From Candidatus Hungatella pullicola (GTDB lineage Bacteria; Bacillota; Clostridia; Lachnospirales; Lachnospiraceae), in the NCBI GenBank assembly GCA_019114305.1, contig DXFU01000049.1:1-39930 (forward strand): 39,930 bases of DNA, read 5' to 3'. Of the stretch, positions 20,364 through 29,710 are shown piece after piece. Both the position numbers and the translations under genes were made by a program. Every line of letters starts with the position of its first letter. Positions within the stretch are counted from its first letter, which is position 1. The notes below the pieces were generated by a model. That model did not search any database. It saw nothing but the letters and a program-made list of their open reading frames with translations, and was not told where the DNA came from.

Positions 20364-21638
20364 TTATTCGTACTTCATATTCTTTAAGATATCACAGAAA
20401 TCAAAGGTTGCGAAATAATCTTTCGGTTTTTCTGCACGGCGTATCTGCTCTACAGTCCCATCTTCCTTCAGAAGCAGTTCGGCGGATTTCAGCTTGCCGT
20501 TATAATTATATCCCATAGCAAAACCATGCGCTCCCGTATCGTGAATATACAAAATGTCTCCCTTTTCGATCTTGGGAAGCATACGGTCAATGGCAAATTT
20601 ATCATTATTCTCACACAGGGAACCAGTTACATCATACTTGTGATCACAGGGAGCATCTTCCTTTCCCATAACTGTAATATGGTGATAAGCTCCGTACATT
20701 GCAGGACGCATCAGATTTACCGCACAGGCGTCCACCCCAATATACTCCTTATGGGTATGCTTCTCATGGATAGCAGTAGTCACCAAAGCTCCGTATGGTC
20801 CCAGCATAAAACGGCCCAGCTCAGTATAGATAGCAATGTCACCCATTCCGGCCGGAACCAGAATCTCCTCATAGGCCTTTCTCACGCCTTCGCCAATAGC
20901 CATAATATCATTAGGCTCCTGATCCGGACGATAGGGGATTCCAATTCCTCCTGACAGATTAATAAAGCATACATGAGCTCCTGTCTCTTTCTGGAGCTTT
21001 ACAGCCAGTTCAAAAAGTACTTTAGCCAAAAGAGGATAGTATTCATTAGTCACCGTGTTGCTGGCAAGAAATGCGTGGATTCCGAATCGTTTCGCCCCCT
21101 TGCTCTTCAAAATACGGTAGGCTTCAAACATCTGCTCTGTAGTCATGCCGTATTTTGCATCCCCCGGGTTATCCATAATATCATTGCTGATCTTAAAGAC
21201 TCCCCCTGGATTGTATCGGCAGCTGATAGTCTCCGGTATATGTCCGATAGCTTTCTCCAGACACTCAATATGGGTAATGTCATCCAGATTAATGATGGCA
21301 CCCAGCTGATCTGCCAGCTTAAACTCTTCCATGGGAGTATCATTGGAAGAAAACATAATATCATGCCCGGCAAATCCCAATGCATCAGACATCATCAGCT
21401 CTGTTTTAGAGGAGCAGTCTGTGCCGCAGCCATAATCCTTTAAAATGTTAAGAATAAATGGATTAGGGGTGGCCTTAACTGCAAAATATTCCCTATATCC
21501 TGGATTCCAGGCAAAGGCTTCTTTCAATCTTTCTGCATTTTCTCTGATTCCCTTTTCATCATACAGGTGAAAAGGAGTCGGGTATTCTTTGATGATTTCC
21601 TCCAGCTTTTCTTTTGAAACAAATGGTCTTTTTTCCAC
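20364..21638 (-). CDS. lysA: Diaminopimelate decarboxylase
   Basis: This PLP enzyme decarboxylates meso-diaminopimelate to L-lysine, the last step of lysine synthesis. It is a fold type III decarboxylase of 424 residues. The PLP lysine is Lys55 in YFAVKATPNP, the glycine loop is NLSGGIGIPYRP, the phosphate-binding motif is YTELGRFMLGPYG (about 271-283), and Cys342-Glu343 (LCENNDKF) corresponds to the substrate-site CES motif with the serine replaced by Asn. GTG at 21638 has AAGGAG 8 bp upstream. The two LysO halves follow directly, which couples lysine production to export. No lysine riboswitch fits in the short upstream gap. Confidence 0.9.
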   Translation of the reverse strand: MEKRPFVSKEKLEEIIKEYPTPFHLYDEKGIRENAERLKEAFAWNPGYREYFAVKATPNPFILNILKDYGCGTDCSSKTELMMSDALGFAGHDIMFSSNDTPMEEFKLADQLGAIINLDDITHIECLEKAIGHIPETISCRYNPGGVFKISNDIMDNPGDAKYGMTTEQMFEAYRILKSKGAKRFGIHAFLASNTVTNEYYPLLAKVLFELAVKLQKETGAHVCFINLSGGIGIPYRPDQEPNDIMAIGEGVRKAYEEILVPAGMGDIAIYTELGRFMLGPYGALVTTAIHEKHTHKEYIGVDACAVNLMRPAMYGAYHHITVMGKEDAPCDHKYDVTGSLCENNDKFAIDRMLPKIEKGDILYIHDTGAHGFAMGYNYNGKLKSAELLLKEDGTVEQIRRAEKPKDYFATFDFCDILKNMKYE

Positions 21639-21687
21639 CGTATATTCTCCTTTTTCTATAAATGGATTCTTACAGTATCTGTTTTAT

Positions 21688-21738
21688 AAAAAGAGCCTGC
21701 CGGGGCAAAACGGCATAAACCGCCCCCAGACAGACTCC
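21688..21738 (-). terminator. Intrinsic terminator of pyk
   Basis: The minus strand has arms GAGTCTGTCTGGGGGC and GCCCCGGCAGGCTC with an internal CGG/CCG pair in the loop, followed by TTTTTAT. It separates pyk from lysA. Confidence 0.85.
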
Positions 21739-21756
21739 CTTGTCAATTGAGATGAA

Positions 21757-23193
21757 TTATTCAACATTTACCACACGAAGCATATTGGTGTGTGCCTTGG
21801 GCTCATGCTTGTCTAAAGGACTTACTACACCTGCTGTCACAACAGCCAGATCTCCTTCTTTTACCAGACCCTTAGCCTTCAGAAGTTCAATGGAAGAATA
21901 AATTAAAACATCAGTAGATTCTGCGCGTTTTGCCTGCAGTGGTTTTACACCCCAGAACAGCTGCATCTGGCGTACGGCGGAAGCGCTTGGAGACATACCT
22001 ACAATGAGAGCCTGAGGTCTCCACTTGGAAAGCATTCTTGTTGTAAATCCGGTAATACTTGGAGCAACAATTACCTTTGCTCCCAGATCAGTAGCAGTTG
22101 ATACGGAAGAAGAACAAACCGCATTGGAAACATTGTGCAGGTTGTCAGCAGATACCTGACGAACACGGTAGGAATCATAGTTCAGGTGCTTTTCTGTTTC
22201 TTCTACAATAGAAGCCATCATACGCAGAGCCTCTACCGGATATTTACCCATAGCAGTCTCACCGGAAAGCATAACCGCATCCGTTCCATCATAAACAGCG
22301 TTGGCAACGTCAGTTACCTCAGCTCTTGTAGGACGAGGATTGCGGATCATGGAATCCAGCATCTGAGTTGCGGTAATAACAGGCTTACATGCCTTGTTGC
22401 ACTTGTCAATAATCATCTTCTGAATATAAGGAACTTCCTGAGCGGGAATCTCAACACCCATGTCACCGCGGGCAACCATGATGCCGTCGCTGACTTCAAT
22501 AATGGCATCCAAATTCTCAATACCCTCAGCATTTTCGATCTTGGCGATTACGCCGATGCTAGAACCATGCTCCTTAAGAATGGCCTTAATCTCCTTAACT
22601 GCTTCAGCAGTGCGTACAAAGGAAGCCGCGATAAAATCAAATCCCTGTTCAATACCGAAAAGAATATCAGATTTGTCTTTCTCTGTAAGAGAGGGCAGTT
22701 TTACCTTAACATTAGGAACATTAACGCCTTTCTTCTCTCCCAGCTCACCACCGTTAACAATACGGCAGACAATGTTCTTTCCCTTAACTTCGGCAACCTC
22801 CAGCTCAATCAGACCGTCATCAATGAGAATACGGTTTCCAGGAACGACATCCTGATGAAGCTTCTCATAGGTAACACAGCCAATCTTGTCATCTCCTACA
22901 ATTTTTTCTGTGGTCAGTGTATAGGTCTCGCCTTCTACTAAGGTTACCTTCTGTCCATCTTTCAGCACGCCAGTACGGATTTCTGGTCCTTTGGTATCAA
23001 GGAGAGCTGCAATTGGAAGATCAAGTTCTTCACGAACACTCTTTAATAAATCAAGTCTGCCCTTCTGCTCATCGTATTCACCATGGGAGAAGTTAAATCT
23101 TGCAATATCCATTCCATTCTCTGCAAGAGCCTTCATAATGTTTCTGTCATTGGTATTGGGTCCCATGGTACATACAATCTTGGTTCTCTTCAT
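21757..23193 (-). CDS. pyk: Pyruvate kinase
   Basis: This enzyme converts phosphoenolpyruvate and ADP to pyruvate and ATP in glycolysis. The 478 residues contain the N-terminal RTKIVCTMGPNTND, the catalytic Lys218 in IGVIAKIENAEGI, the signature DGIMVARGDMGVEIP (about 236-250) and the ATQMLDSMI loop. Domain B spans about 71-165 and domain C about 345-478. The extra C-terminal PEP-utiliser domain found in Bacillus pyruvate kinase is absent. It begins 30 bp after the rhomboid-like gene and is closed by a terminator. It may have an internal promoter, which was not recognised. The ATG at 23193 has a GGAGG site upstream. Confidence 0.97.
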   Translation of the reverse strand: MKRTKIVCTMGPNTNDRNIMKALAENGMDIARFNFSHGEYDEQKGRLDLLKSVREELDLPIAALLDTKGPEIRTGVLKDGQKVTLVEGETYTLTTEKIVGDDKIGCVTYEKLHQDVVPGNRILIDDGLIELEVAEVKGKNIVCRIVNGGELGEKKGVNVPNVKVKLPSLTEKDKSDILFGIEQGFDFIAASFVRTAEAVKEIKAILKEHGSSIGVIAKIENAEGIENLDAIIEVSDGIMVARGDMGVEIPAQEVPYIQKMIIDKCNKACKPVITATQMLDSMIRNPRPTRAEVTDVANAVYDGTDAVMLSGETAMGKYPVEALRMMASIVEETEKHLNYDSYRVRQVSADNLHNVSNAVCSSSVSTATDLGAKVIVAPSITGFTTRMLSKWRPQALIVGMSPSASAVRQMQLFWGVKPLQAKRAESTDVLIYSSIELLKAKGLVKEGDLAVVTAGVVSPLDKHEPKAHTNMLRVVNVE

Positions 23194-23223
23194 TTTTCTT
23201 CCTCCAATATCTTTGTAATTAGA

Positions 23224-24066
23224 TTATTCCCCGGAAACATTGCTATTTCCAGTTACATGTTTGTGTGTATACAAATGTTCGGAACAGTATTCATAATTGC
23301 CCTCACATTTTGAACAATAACGAAATTCCAATTCCGGATCATCCTTCTCTGTCCTGCCGCACACCGCGCAGCGATGATGGGTTCCTCCCTGAGGCTTAAT
23401 CTTTATCTGTTTATGAAATTCCCGTTTTCTTTTTATCTCTCTGGGATTGAAGCGGTTCAAATCCCTGGTCATAAAGAAAAACAGAATAAAATTAAGCAGT
23501 GACATCACAATGGTAATTTTCATGGAAAGTCCTCCCACAATAAAGGAATACAGGAAGTAAATTCCATCAAACACCGCCAGCCATTTTGCCTTAATAGGGA
23601 TAGCAAAAAGCAAAAGGAATTCCAGATTTGGAAAGGTGGCCGCAAAAGCAAAAAACAGAGAATAGTTTAAATATTCCGTAGTAAGATATACCTTCTGGCC
23701 AAAGACCAGATAGATAATAATAGCGGTCGCCACATGTCCGATCACACCCATAAAGAAGTATACATTAAAACGAAAGGCTCCCCATACTCTTTCCAGGGTA
23801 ACCCCCAGCATATAATATAGGTAAAGACTGATCAGACACAGAAAAATATTCATACTGCCGCCTGGAGGATAAATCATAAAGGTAACAATCCTCCAGATTT
23901 GGCCATGGAGAATGGCCTCCGCATCCAGAGCCAGGTATCTGATATAAAATCCCGGCGCCAGACTCAGCATAAAGAATCCTATGACATACATGCCTATGAT
24001 GTAGTACATCAGATTATGGACTGCATATTTTCCATATTTTTGTTCCAGCTTATAAAAAAACTTCAT
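23224..24066 (-). CDS. Rhomboid-like membrane protein with C-terminal zinc ribbon
   Basis: This 280-residue protein has about five to six membrane helices (near 17-37, 70-90, 100-121, 133-156, 165-199). The rhomboid-like block HGQIWRIVTFMIYPPGGSMN and then YYMLGVTLERVWGAFRF correspond to the region before the active site in rhomboid proteases. The expected GxSG serine motif and the helix-6 catalytic histidine were not found; the position is occupied by LNYSLFFAFAATFPN. It may therefore be a non-catalytic rhomboid. The C-terminal part (about 230-270) has C233xxC236 and C251xxC254, with further Cys261 and His264/268/270, suggesting one or two zinc sites. It follows corA by 25 bp. Its function is unknown. 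Confidence 0.7.
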   Translation of the reverse strand: MKFFYKLEQKYGKYAVHNLMYYIIGMYVIGFFMLSLAPGFYIRYLALDAEAILHGQIWRIVTFMIYPPGGSMNIFLCLISLYLYYMLGVTLERVWGAFRFNVYFFMGVIGHVATAIIIYLVFGQKVYLTTEYLNYSLFFAFAATFPNLEFLLLFAIPIKAKWLAVFDGIYFLYSFIVGGLSMKITIVMSLLNFILFFFMTRDLNRFNPREIKRKREFHKQIKIKPQGGTHHRCAVCGRTEKDDPELEFRYCSKCEGNYEYCSEHLYTHKHVTGNSNVSGE

Positions 24067-24091
24067 ATTCTCTTCCTTCTATCAGCTTCGG

Positions 24092-25033
24092 TCAGAAAAG
24101 ATCTTTTTTGGAACAAATCCAAGCCACAATCAGGGTAACAGCCACGGTAAAAGCGATGACAATGGTAAACCCATAGGGACTGTCCGCAAATGGAATTCCA
24201 TGTGTATTCACATTCATTCCATAAAAACTTGCTATCATCGTTGGAATGGACATAACAATCGTAACAGTGGCTAAAAACTTCATTACGATATTCTGGTTAT
24301 TGGAGATAACAGAGGCAAAGGCATCCATGGTGCCGCTTAAAACGCCGCTGTAAATATTAGCCATCTCAATAGCCTGCTTATTCTCTACAATAACATCTTC
24401 CAGAAGGTCCGTATCCTCTGAATATTTTTTGATCTTTTCATTTCGCATCAGCTTTTCCAATACCATTTCGTTGGAACGAAGGGAAGTGGTAAAATATAAA
24501 AGACTCTTTTCCAGTTCCAAAAGCTCAATCAGCTCCCGATTCCTGGTAGACTTGTGAAGCTTGCTCTCAATCATCTCGCTCTTCTTATCAATAATGCGCA
24601 GATACTGAAGATAAAGGGATGCATTCTTATACAGAATCTGGAGTATAAAACGGGTCTTCATATAAGTATGAAAATCCCGCACTCTTCCATCCATAAATGC
24701 GTTGAGCACCGGCGTTTCTTCCAGGCACACGGTTATAATAACCTCTTCCGTCGTAACAATACCCAAAGGTATGGTTACATACCAGTCTTTGTCGTTGCGC
24801 TCCTCAATACTTGGAATATCAACCAGAATCAAACTGTAGTTATCCTCTGTGCTGATACGGGAACGTTCTTCCTCATCCAAAGGTGCCCGAAGGTCATCGG
24901 GATCTATCCCATAGGTATTGGAAATGTCTAAAATTTCCGTAGCCGTGGGGTTGGTAAGAGCAATCCAGGAGCCCGGCGAAAGCTCATCCTTCTGGTGAAT
25001 CATGCCGTCTTCTGTCTTAAAGATACGAATCAT
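24092..25033 (-). CDS. corA: CorA-family divalent cation transporter
   Basis: This is a 313-residue member of the CorA metal-ion transporter family, which moves Mg2+ (or Co2+/Ni2+) as a pentamer. A large acidic cytoplasmic N-terminal domain with long helices (about 1-250) is followed by two C-terminal membrane helices. The selectivity motif Gly272-Met-Asn274 (YGMNVNTHG) is intact between them, and the usual basic end SKKDLF closes the chain. The family's smaller clade, typical of Clostridia, fits best. The ATG at 25033 follows AAAGGGGGAAG. It has a perfect consensus promoter and heads a unit with the rhomboid-like gene and possibly pyk. Which metal it carries is not shown. Confidence 0.93.
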   Translation of the reverse strand: MIRIFKTEDGMIHQKDELSPGSWIALTNPTATEILDISNTYGIDPDDLRAPLDEEERSRISTEDNYSLILVDIPSIEERNDKDWYVTIPLGIVTTEEVIITVCLEETPVLNAFMDGRVRDFHTYMKTRFILQILYKNASLYLQYLRIIDKKSEMIESKLHKSTRNRELIELLELEKSLLYFTTSLRSNEMVLEKLMRNEKIKKYSEDTDLLEDVIVENKQAIEMANIYSGVLSGTMDAFASVISNNQNIVMKFLATVTIVMSIPTMIASFYGMNVNTHGIPFADSPYGFTIVIAFTVAVTLIVAWICSKKDLF

Positions 25034-25100
25034 TGCATCTTCCCCCTTTCACTTGCTGCGTTTCCGCTTATGCTGTTGTTTAGCGTATTTCGACCTATAC

Positions 25101-25129
25101 ATTATAGAGTGCCGCTCTCTGTTTGTCAA
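25101..25129 (-). promoter_or_regulatory. Consensus sigma-A promoter of corA
   Basis: The minus strand reads TTGACA, a 17-bp spacer and TATAAT, a perfect match to both hexamers with ideal spacing, about 68 bp before the start codon. Nothing that looks like an M-box riboswitch fits into this short leader. Confidence 0.9.
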
Positions 25130-25261
25130 ATAAAATGAAAGGATATTTCGCAAACTTACACAAATTTTACCTTTTTTTAATGGATTTTACCATAGTAAGC
25201 CAATTGTAATCTCCCTGATTTTATGGTAAACTGGGTGCGGTGAACCCGAAAACTTTGTTTA

Positions 25262-25267
25262 TATAAT
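25262..25267 (+). promoter_or_regulatory. Putative -10 element of the activase gene
   Basis: A perfect TATAAT lies about 50 bp before the gene start on the plus strand. The 17-bp-spaced -35 (around 25239-25244) is poor. The rest of the 280-bp divergent gap shows no other element I recognise. Confidence 0.45.
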
Positions 25268-25313
25268 ATTAAATGACCTGTTAGATTACAAAGGAGGCAG
25301 GGGAGTACTCCCC

Positions 25314-28300
25314 GTGTGTATGAGCAACTTAAACACCTTAGGAATCGATATCGGTTCAACCACCGTTAAAATCGCTATTTTAGACGGTAATAATCATATT
25401 TTATTCGCTGATTATCAGCGGCATTTCGCAAACATACAAGAAACTCTGGCCCAGCTTCTAAAAAAAGCCAGAGAATCCCTGGGAGCCATGGACGTGATAC
25501 CGGCTATTACCGGTTCCGGAGGCCTGACTCTCTCCAAACACCTGGATGTTCCCTTCATCCAAGAGGTTGTAGCCGTGGCAGGCGCCCTTCAGGATTACGC
25601 GCCGCAAACGGATGTAGCCATTGAATTAGGCGGAGAGGACGCTAAAATCATATACTTTACCGGAGGCATTGATCAGAGAATGAACGGCATCTGTGCCGGC
25701 GGAACCGGTTCCTTTATTGACCAGATGGCGTCTCTTCTTCAAACAGACGCTTCCGGACTGAACCGGTACGCGGCCGACTATAAGGCCATTTATCCAATTG
25801 CTGCCCGATGCGGCGTCTTTGCCAAAAGTGATATTCAGCCATTAATTAATGAAGGGGCTACCAGAGAGGATCTGGCCGCCTCTATTTTTCAGGCAGTGGT
25901 AAATCAGACCATCAGCGGTCTGGCCTGCGGCAAGCCAATCCGCGGCAATGTAGCATTCTTAGGCGGACCTCTTCATTTCCTTCCTGAGCTGCGAAAGGCC
26001 TTTATCCGGACTCTTCATCTGACAGATGAACAGATTATTGCTCCGGAACACTCCCATTTGTTTGCAGCGGTAGGAGCTGCCATGAACGCTGCAGAAAAAG
26101 GAAGCGCTGTTTCCATTGATACTATGATTGACCGCCTTTCCAAGGGCATTAAAATGGATTTTGAGGTCAAACGTATGGAGCCTCTCTTCGCCAGCCAGGA
26201 GGAATATGACCAGTTCAGCCGACGCCACAGCGGACACTGCGTAAAAAAAGGGGAGCTTTCCTCTTATCACGGCAAATGCTTTCTGGGCATTGACGCCGGC
26301 TCCACCACCACCAAAGTGGCACTGGTAGGAGAGGATGGAACTCTTCTCTACAGCTTTTACAGCAACAACAACGGTAGTCCTCTGGCCACAGCCATCCACG
26401 CTATGTCAGAAATCAAGGAACAGCTTCCTGCTGACAGCACCATCGCTTACTCTTGCTCCACCGGTTATGGCGAAGCGCTCTTAAAGGCCGCGTTTCTTCT
26501 GGATGAAGGGGAGGTTGAAACCATATCCCATTACTACGCTGCTGCCTTTTTTGAGCCTGAGGTAGACTGTATTTTGGATATCGGCGGTCAGGATATGAAG
26601 TGCATCCGCATTAAAAACCATACCGTAGACAGCGTTCAGCTGAATGAGGCCTGCTCTTCCGGCTGCGGTTCCTTTATTGAGACGTTTGCCCATTCCCTGA
26701 ACTACTCTGTCCAGGATTTCGCAAAAGAAGCTCTTTTTGCCAAAAACCCAACGGATCTGGGAACCAGATGTACGGTATTTATGAATTCCAACGTAAAACA
26801 GGCCCAGAAGGAGGGCGCCAGCGTTGCCGATATCTCTGCTGGTCTGGCCTACTCTGTCATAAAAAATGCTTTGTTTAAAGTAATTAAAATCACTAATGCA
26901 TCTGATCTTGGACAGCATGTGGTAGTACAGGGCGGAACCTTCTATAATGACGCTGTACTCCGGAGTTTTGAGAAAATTGCAGGCTGCAACGCAGTTCGTC
27001 CCGACATTGCCGGAATCATGGGCGCCTTCGGAGCGGCGCTTATTGCCAGGGAAAGGTATCAGGATGGCAGTAAGACAACCATGCTTCCCCTGGAAAAAAT
27101 CCTTAAGCTTCATTATGAAACCTCCATGGCTCGCTGCAAAGGCTGTACCAACAACTGCGTTCTCACCATTAACCGTTTTGACGGCGGACGCCAGTTTATT
27201 ACCGGCAATCGCTGTGAGAGAGGTCTTGGCAAGGAAAAAGCAAAAAAAGAAATTCCAAACCTTTTTGACTACAAATATCACCGTGTATTTGACTATGAAC
27301 CTCTCAGCGCGGATCTGGCAGAGAGAGGGGTTATCGGTATTCCCAGAGTGCTGAACATGTATGAGGACTATCCTTTCTGGGCTGTATTTTTCCGTGAGCT
27401 GAAATTCCGGGTTGTTTTATCCCCTCAGTCTACCAGAAAGATTTACGAGCTGGGCATTGAATCCATCCCCAGCGAGTCTGAATGTTATCCTGCCAAGCTG
27501 ACCCACGGCCATATCGAATGGCTGATTAAGCAGGGCATAAAGACTATTTTCTATCCCTGCGTTCCATATGAGAGAAACGAAACACCTGACGCAGGCAATC
27601 ACTACAACTGTCCCATTGTCACCTCCTACGCTGAGAATATAAAAAATAACGTAGAGGCCCTTGAGACAGAACAGATCCGTTTCCTCAATCCTTTTATGGC
27701 CTTTACCAACGAGGAAATTCTTACTCGCCGTCTGACAGAAGTATTTAAAGAGGAATTCCAGATCCCGGCTCAGGAGGTAACCCAGGCAGCCCACAAGGCA
27801 TGGGAAGAACTGCTGGCCTCCCGCCATGACATGGAGAAAAAAGGGGAGGAAACGCTCCAGTGGATGAAGGAACACAACCGCCGCGGTATTGTCCTTGCCG
27901 GCCGTCCCTACCATGTGGATCCGGAAATCAACCATGGAATTCCAGAGCTGATTACCTCCTACGGTTTTGCCGTACTTACAGAAGATTCTGTGTCCCATTT
28001 AGGCACAATTGAGCGTCCTCTGGTGGTAACGGATCAGTGGATGTACCATACCAGACTGTACCGGGCTGCCAGCTTTGCCAAGACTCAGGAGAATTTGGAT
28101 ATTATCCAGCTGAACTCCTTTGGCTGTGGACTGGATGCAGTCACCACAGACCAGGTTAATGATATTCTCACCGGTTCCGGCAAAATCTATACCGTTTTGA
28201 AAATTGATGAGGTAAACAATCTGGGAGCGGCAAGAATCAGAATCCGATCTCTGATTGCAGCTCTCCGGGTCAGGGACCATCAGCACTATGAGAGAAAAGT

Positions 28301-29579
28301 GGTTTCCAGCGCTTACCATCGCGCCGTGTTTACAAAAGAAATGAAGGAGGATTACACCATCCTCTGTCCACAGATGTCACCTATTCATTTTGATCTCATT
28401 GAACCTGCTATCCGGGCTTTCGGGTATCACGTGGAGGTTTTGCAGAATGACAACCGTTCCGCTATTGACACCGGCCTGAAATTTGTAAACAATGATGCCT
28501 GCTATCCATCTCTGATTGTAGTGGGCCAGATTATGGACGCCCTTCTTTCCGGCAAATATGACTTGAACCGGACTGCCATTTTCATGAGCCAGACCGGCGG
28601 CGGCTGCCGTGCTTCCAACTATATCGGCTTTATCCGAAGGGCTTTGGAGCGAACCGGCATGGGACATATTCCGGTTATCTCCGTCAATGCCAACGGCATG
28701 GAAACAAACCCAGGCTTTTCCATTACCCTTCCCCTTTTGGTGAAGGCAATGCAGGCTGTGGTTTACGGTGATATTTTTATGCGCGTTCTCTACGCAACCA
28801 GACCTTATGAAAAAGAACCTGGTTCTGCCAACGCGCTCCATGAAAAATGGAAAAAAATCTGTATCGCCTCTGTATCGAAAAAAGCACCGGCTATGATGGA
28901 ATTTACCAAAAACATAAAAGGAATCATCCGCGATTTTGATCATTTGCCAAGGCTTGATATCAAAAAGCCCAAAGTTGGAATCGTAGGGGAAATTCTTGTT
29001 AAATTCTCCCCTCTGGCCAACAATCACATTGTAGAACTTCTGGAGGCAGAGGGCGCGGAGGCTGTTATGCCTGACCTGATGGATTTCCTTCTGTACTGCT
29101 TCTACAACAGCAACTTTAAAGCAGAAAATCTTGGCGGCAAAAAATCTACCGCCAATCTGTGCAATATGGGAATCTCTCTTCTTGAGTATTTCCGGCGGGC
29201 TGCAAGGAGGGAATTTGTAAAGAGCAAACACTTTACCGCTCCCTCCCGAATCAGCAATCTGGCAGAAATGGCCAAAGATTTTGTTTCCATCGGCAATCAG
29301 ACAGGAGAAGGCTGGTTCCTTACCGGCGAGATGCTGGAATTGATTCACAGCGGCACAAACAACATTGTATGTACTCAGCCCTTTGGCTGTCTTCCCAATC
29401 ACATTGTGGGCAAAGGCGTAATCAAGGAACTTAGAAAGGCTTATCCAAATTCAAATATTATTGCTGTGGACTACGATCCCGGTGCCAGCGAAGTAAACCA
29501 GCTGAACCGAATTAAGCTTATGCTTTCCACAGCACAGAAAAATCTTCGCAGAGAAGAAGAAATCGCCAGACAGTGTTAA
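25314..29579 (+). CDS. Giant acyl-CoA dehydratase activase-like protein (two BadF/BadG ASKHA domains plus dehydratase-like part)
   Basis: This 1421-residue protein is related to the ATP-driven iron-sulfur activators of 2-hydroxyacyl-CoA dehydratases (HgdC, BadF/BadG). Domain 1 starts [15 protein letters not shown] (about 9-23), with cluster cysteines Cys127 ([10 protein letters not shown]) and Cys166 ([11 protein letters not shown]). Domain 2 starts [17 protein letters not shown] (about 323-339), with Cys447/Cys451 (ACSSGCGSF) and Cys486 (TRCTVFMNS). A cysteine cluster follows at 608, 611, 615 and 634 (CKGCTNNC...C). The remaining about 750 residues resemble the DUF2229/dehydratase-like region, with [20 protein letters not shown] and [18 protein letters not shown]. 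The start is GTG 25314 (GGGGAG 8 bp upstream) or ATG 25320. It is monocistronic. The substrate is unknown. Confidence 0.88.
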   Translation: MCMSNLNTLGIDIGSTTVKIAILDGNNHILFADYQRHFANIQETLAQLLKKARESLGAMDVIPAITGSGGLTLSKHLDVPFIQEVVAVAGALQDYAPQTDVAIELGGEDAKIIYFTGGIDQRMNGICAGGTGSFIDQMASLLQTDASGLNRYAADYKAIYPIAARCGVFAKSDIQPLINEGATREDLAASIFQAVVNQTISGLACGKPIRGNVAFLGGPLHFLPELRKAFIRTLHLTDEQIIAPEHSHLFAAVGAAMNAAEKGSAVSIDTMIDRLSKGIKMDFEVKRMEPLFASQEEYDQFSRRHSGHCVKKGELSSYHGKCFLGIDAGSTTTKVALVGEDGTLLYSFYSNNNGSPLATAIHAMSEIKEQLPADSTIAYSCSTGYGEALLKAAFLLDEGEVETISHYYAAAFFEPEVDCILDIGGQDMKCIRIKNHTVDSVQLNEACSSGCGSFIETFAHSLNYSVQDFAKEALFAKNPTDLGTRCTVFMNSNVKQAQKEGASVADISAGLAYSVIKNALFKVIKITNASDLGQHVVVQGGTFYNDAVLRSFEKIAGCNAVRPDIAGIMGAFGAALIARERYQDGSKTTMLPLEKILKLHYETSMARCKGCTNNCVLTINRFDGGRQFITGNRCERGLGKEKAKKEIPNLFDYKYHRVFDYEPLSADLAERGVIGIPRVLNMYEDYPFWAVFFRELKFRVVLSPQSTRKIYELGIESIPSESECYPAKLTHGHIEWLIKQGIKTIFYPCVPYERNETPDAGNHYNCPIVTSYAENIKNNVEALETEQIRFLNPFMAFTNEEILTRRLTEVFKEEFQIPAQEVTQAAHKAWEELLASRHDMEKKGEETLQWMKEHNRRGIVLAGRPYHVDPEINHGIPELITSYGFAVLTEDSVSHLGTIERPLVVTDQWMYHTRLYRAASFAKTQENLDIIQLNSFGCGLDAVTTDQVNDILTGSGKIYTVLKIDEVNNLGAARIRIRSLIAALRVRDHQHYERKVVSSAYHRAVFTKEMKEDYTILCPQMSPIHFDLIEPAIRAFGYHVEVLQNDNRSAIDTGLKFVNNDACYPSLIVVGQIMDALLSGKYDLNRTAIFMSQTGGGCRASNYIGFIRRALERTGMGHIPVISVNANGMETNPGFSITLPLLVKAMQAVVYGDIFMRVLYATRPYEKEPGSANALHEKWKKICIASVSKKAPAMMEFTKNIKGIIRDFDHLPRLDIKKPKVGIVGEILVKFSPLANNHIVELLEAEGAEAVMPDLMDFLLYCFYNSNFKAENLGGKKSTANLCNMGISLLEYFRRAARREFVKSKHFTAPSRISNLAEMAKDFVSIGNQTGEGWFLTGEMLELIHSGTNNIVCTQPFGCLPNHIVGKGVIKELRKAYPNSNIIAVDYDPGASEVNQLNRIKLMLSTAQKNLRREEEIARQC

Positions 29580-29593
29580 TACCAAAGTCATAT

Positions 29594-29640
29594 AAAAAGC
29601 GAGCAGACTGTATAGAACGATACAATCTGCTCGCTTTTCT
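29594..29640 (+). terminator. Bidirectional terminator between the activase and molybdenum hydroxylase genes
   Basis: Arms AAAGCGAGCAGACTGTAT and ATACAATCTGCTCGCTTT form a long stem with one mismatch. T runs follow on both strands, so it serves both convergent units. Confidence 0.9.
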
Positions 29641-29710
29641 TGTCTTAGGCCATTGCACCTTAACCGGAAAACTTCTGTTTTACAGGATGCAATCCTCTCA
29701 TATCCCTGTC

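Noticed and set aside
21639-21690. Lysine riboswitch or T-box upstream of lysA
   Set aside because: The gap between the pyk terminator and the lysA ribosome site is about 50 bp, far too short for either element.
26481-27281. 266-residue minus-strand frame inside the activase gene
   Set aside because: It is fully antisense to conserved domain motifs of the activase and has no recognisable domain.
28377-29402. 341-residue minus-strand frame inside the activase gene
   Set aside because: It is a shadow of the GC-richer third codon positions on the coding strand, with no family features.
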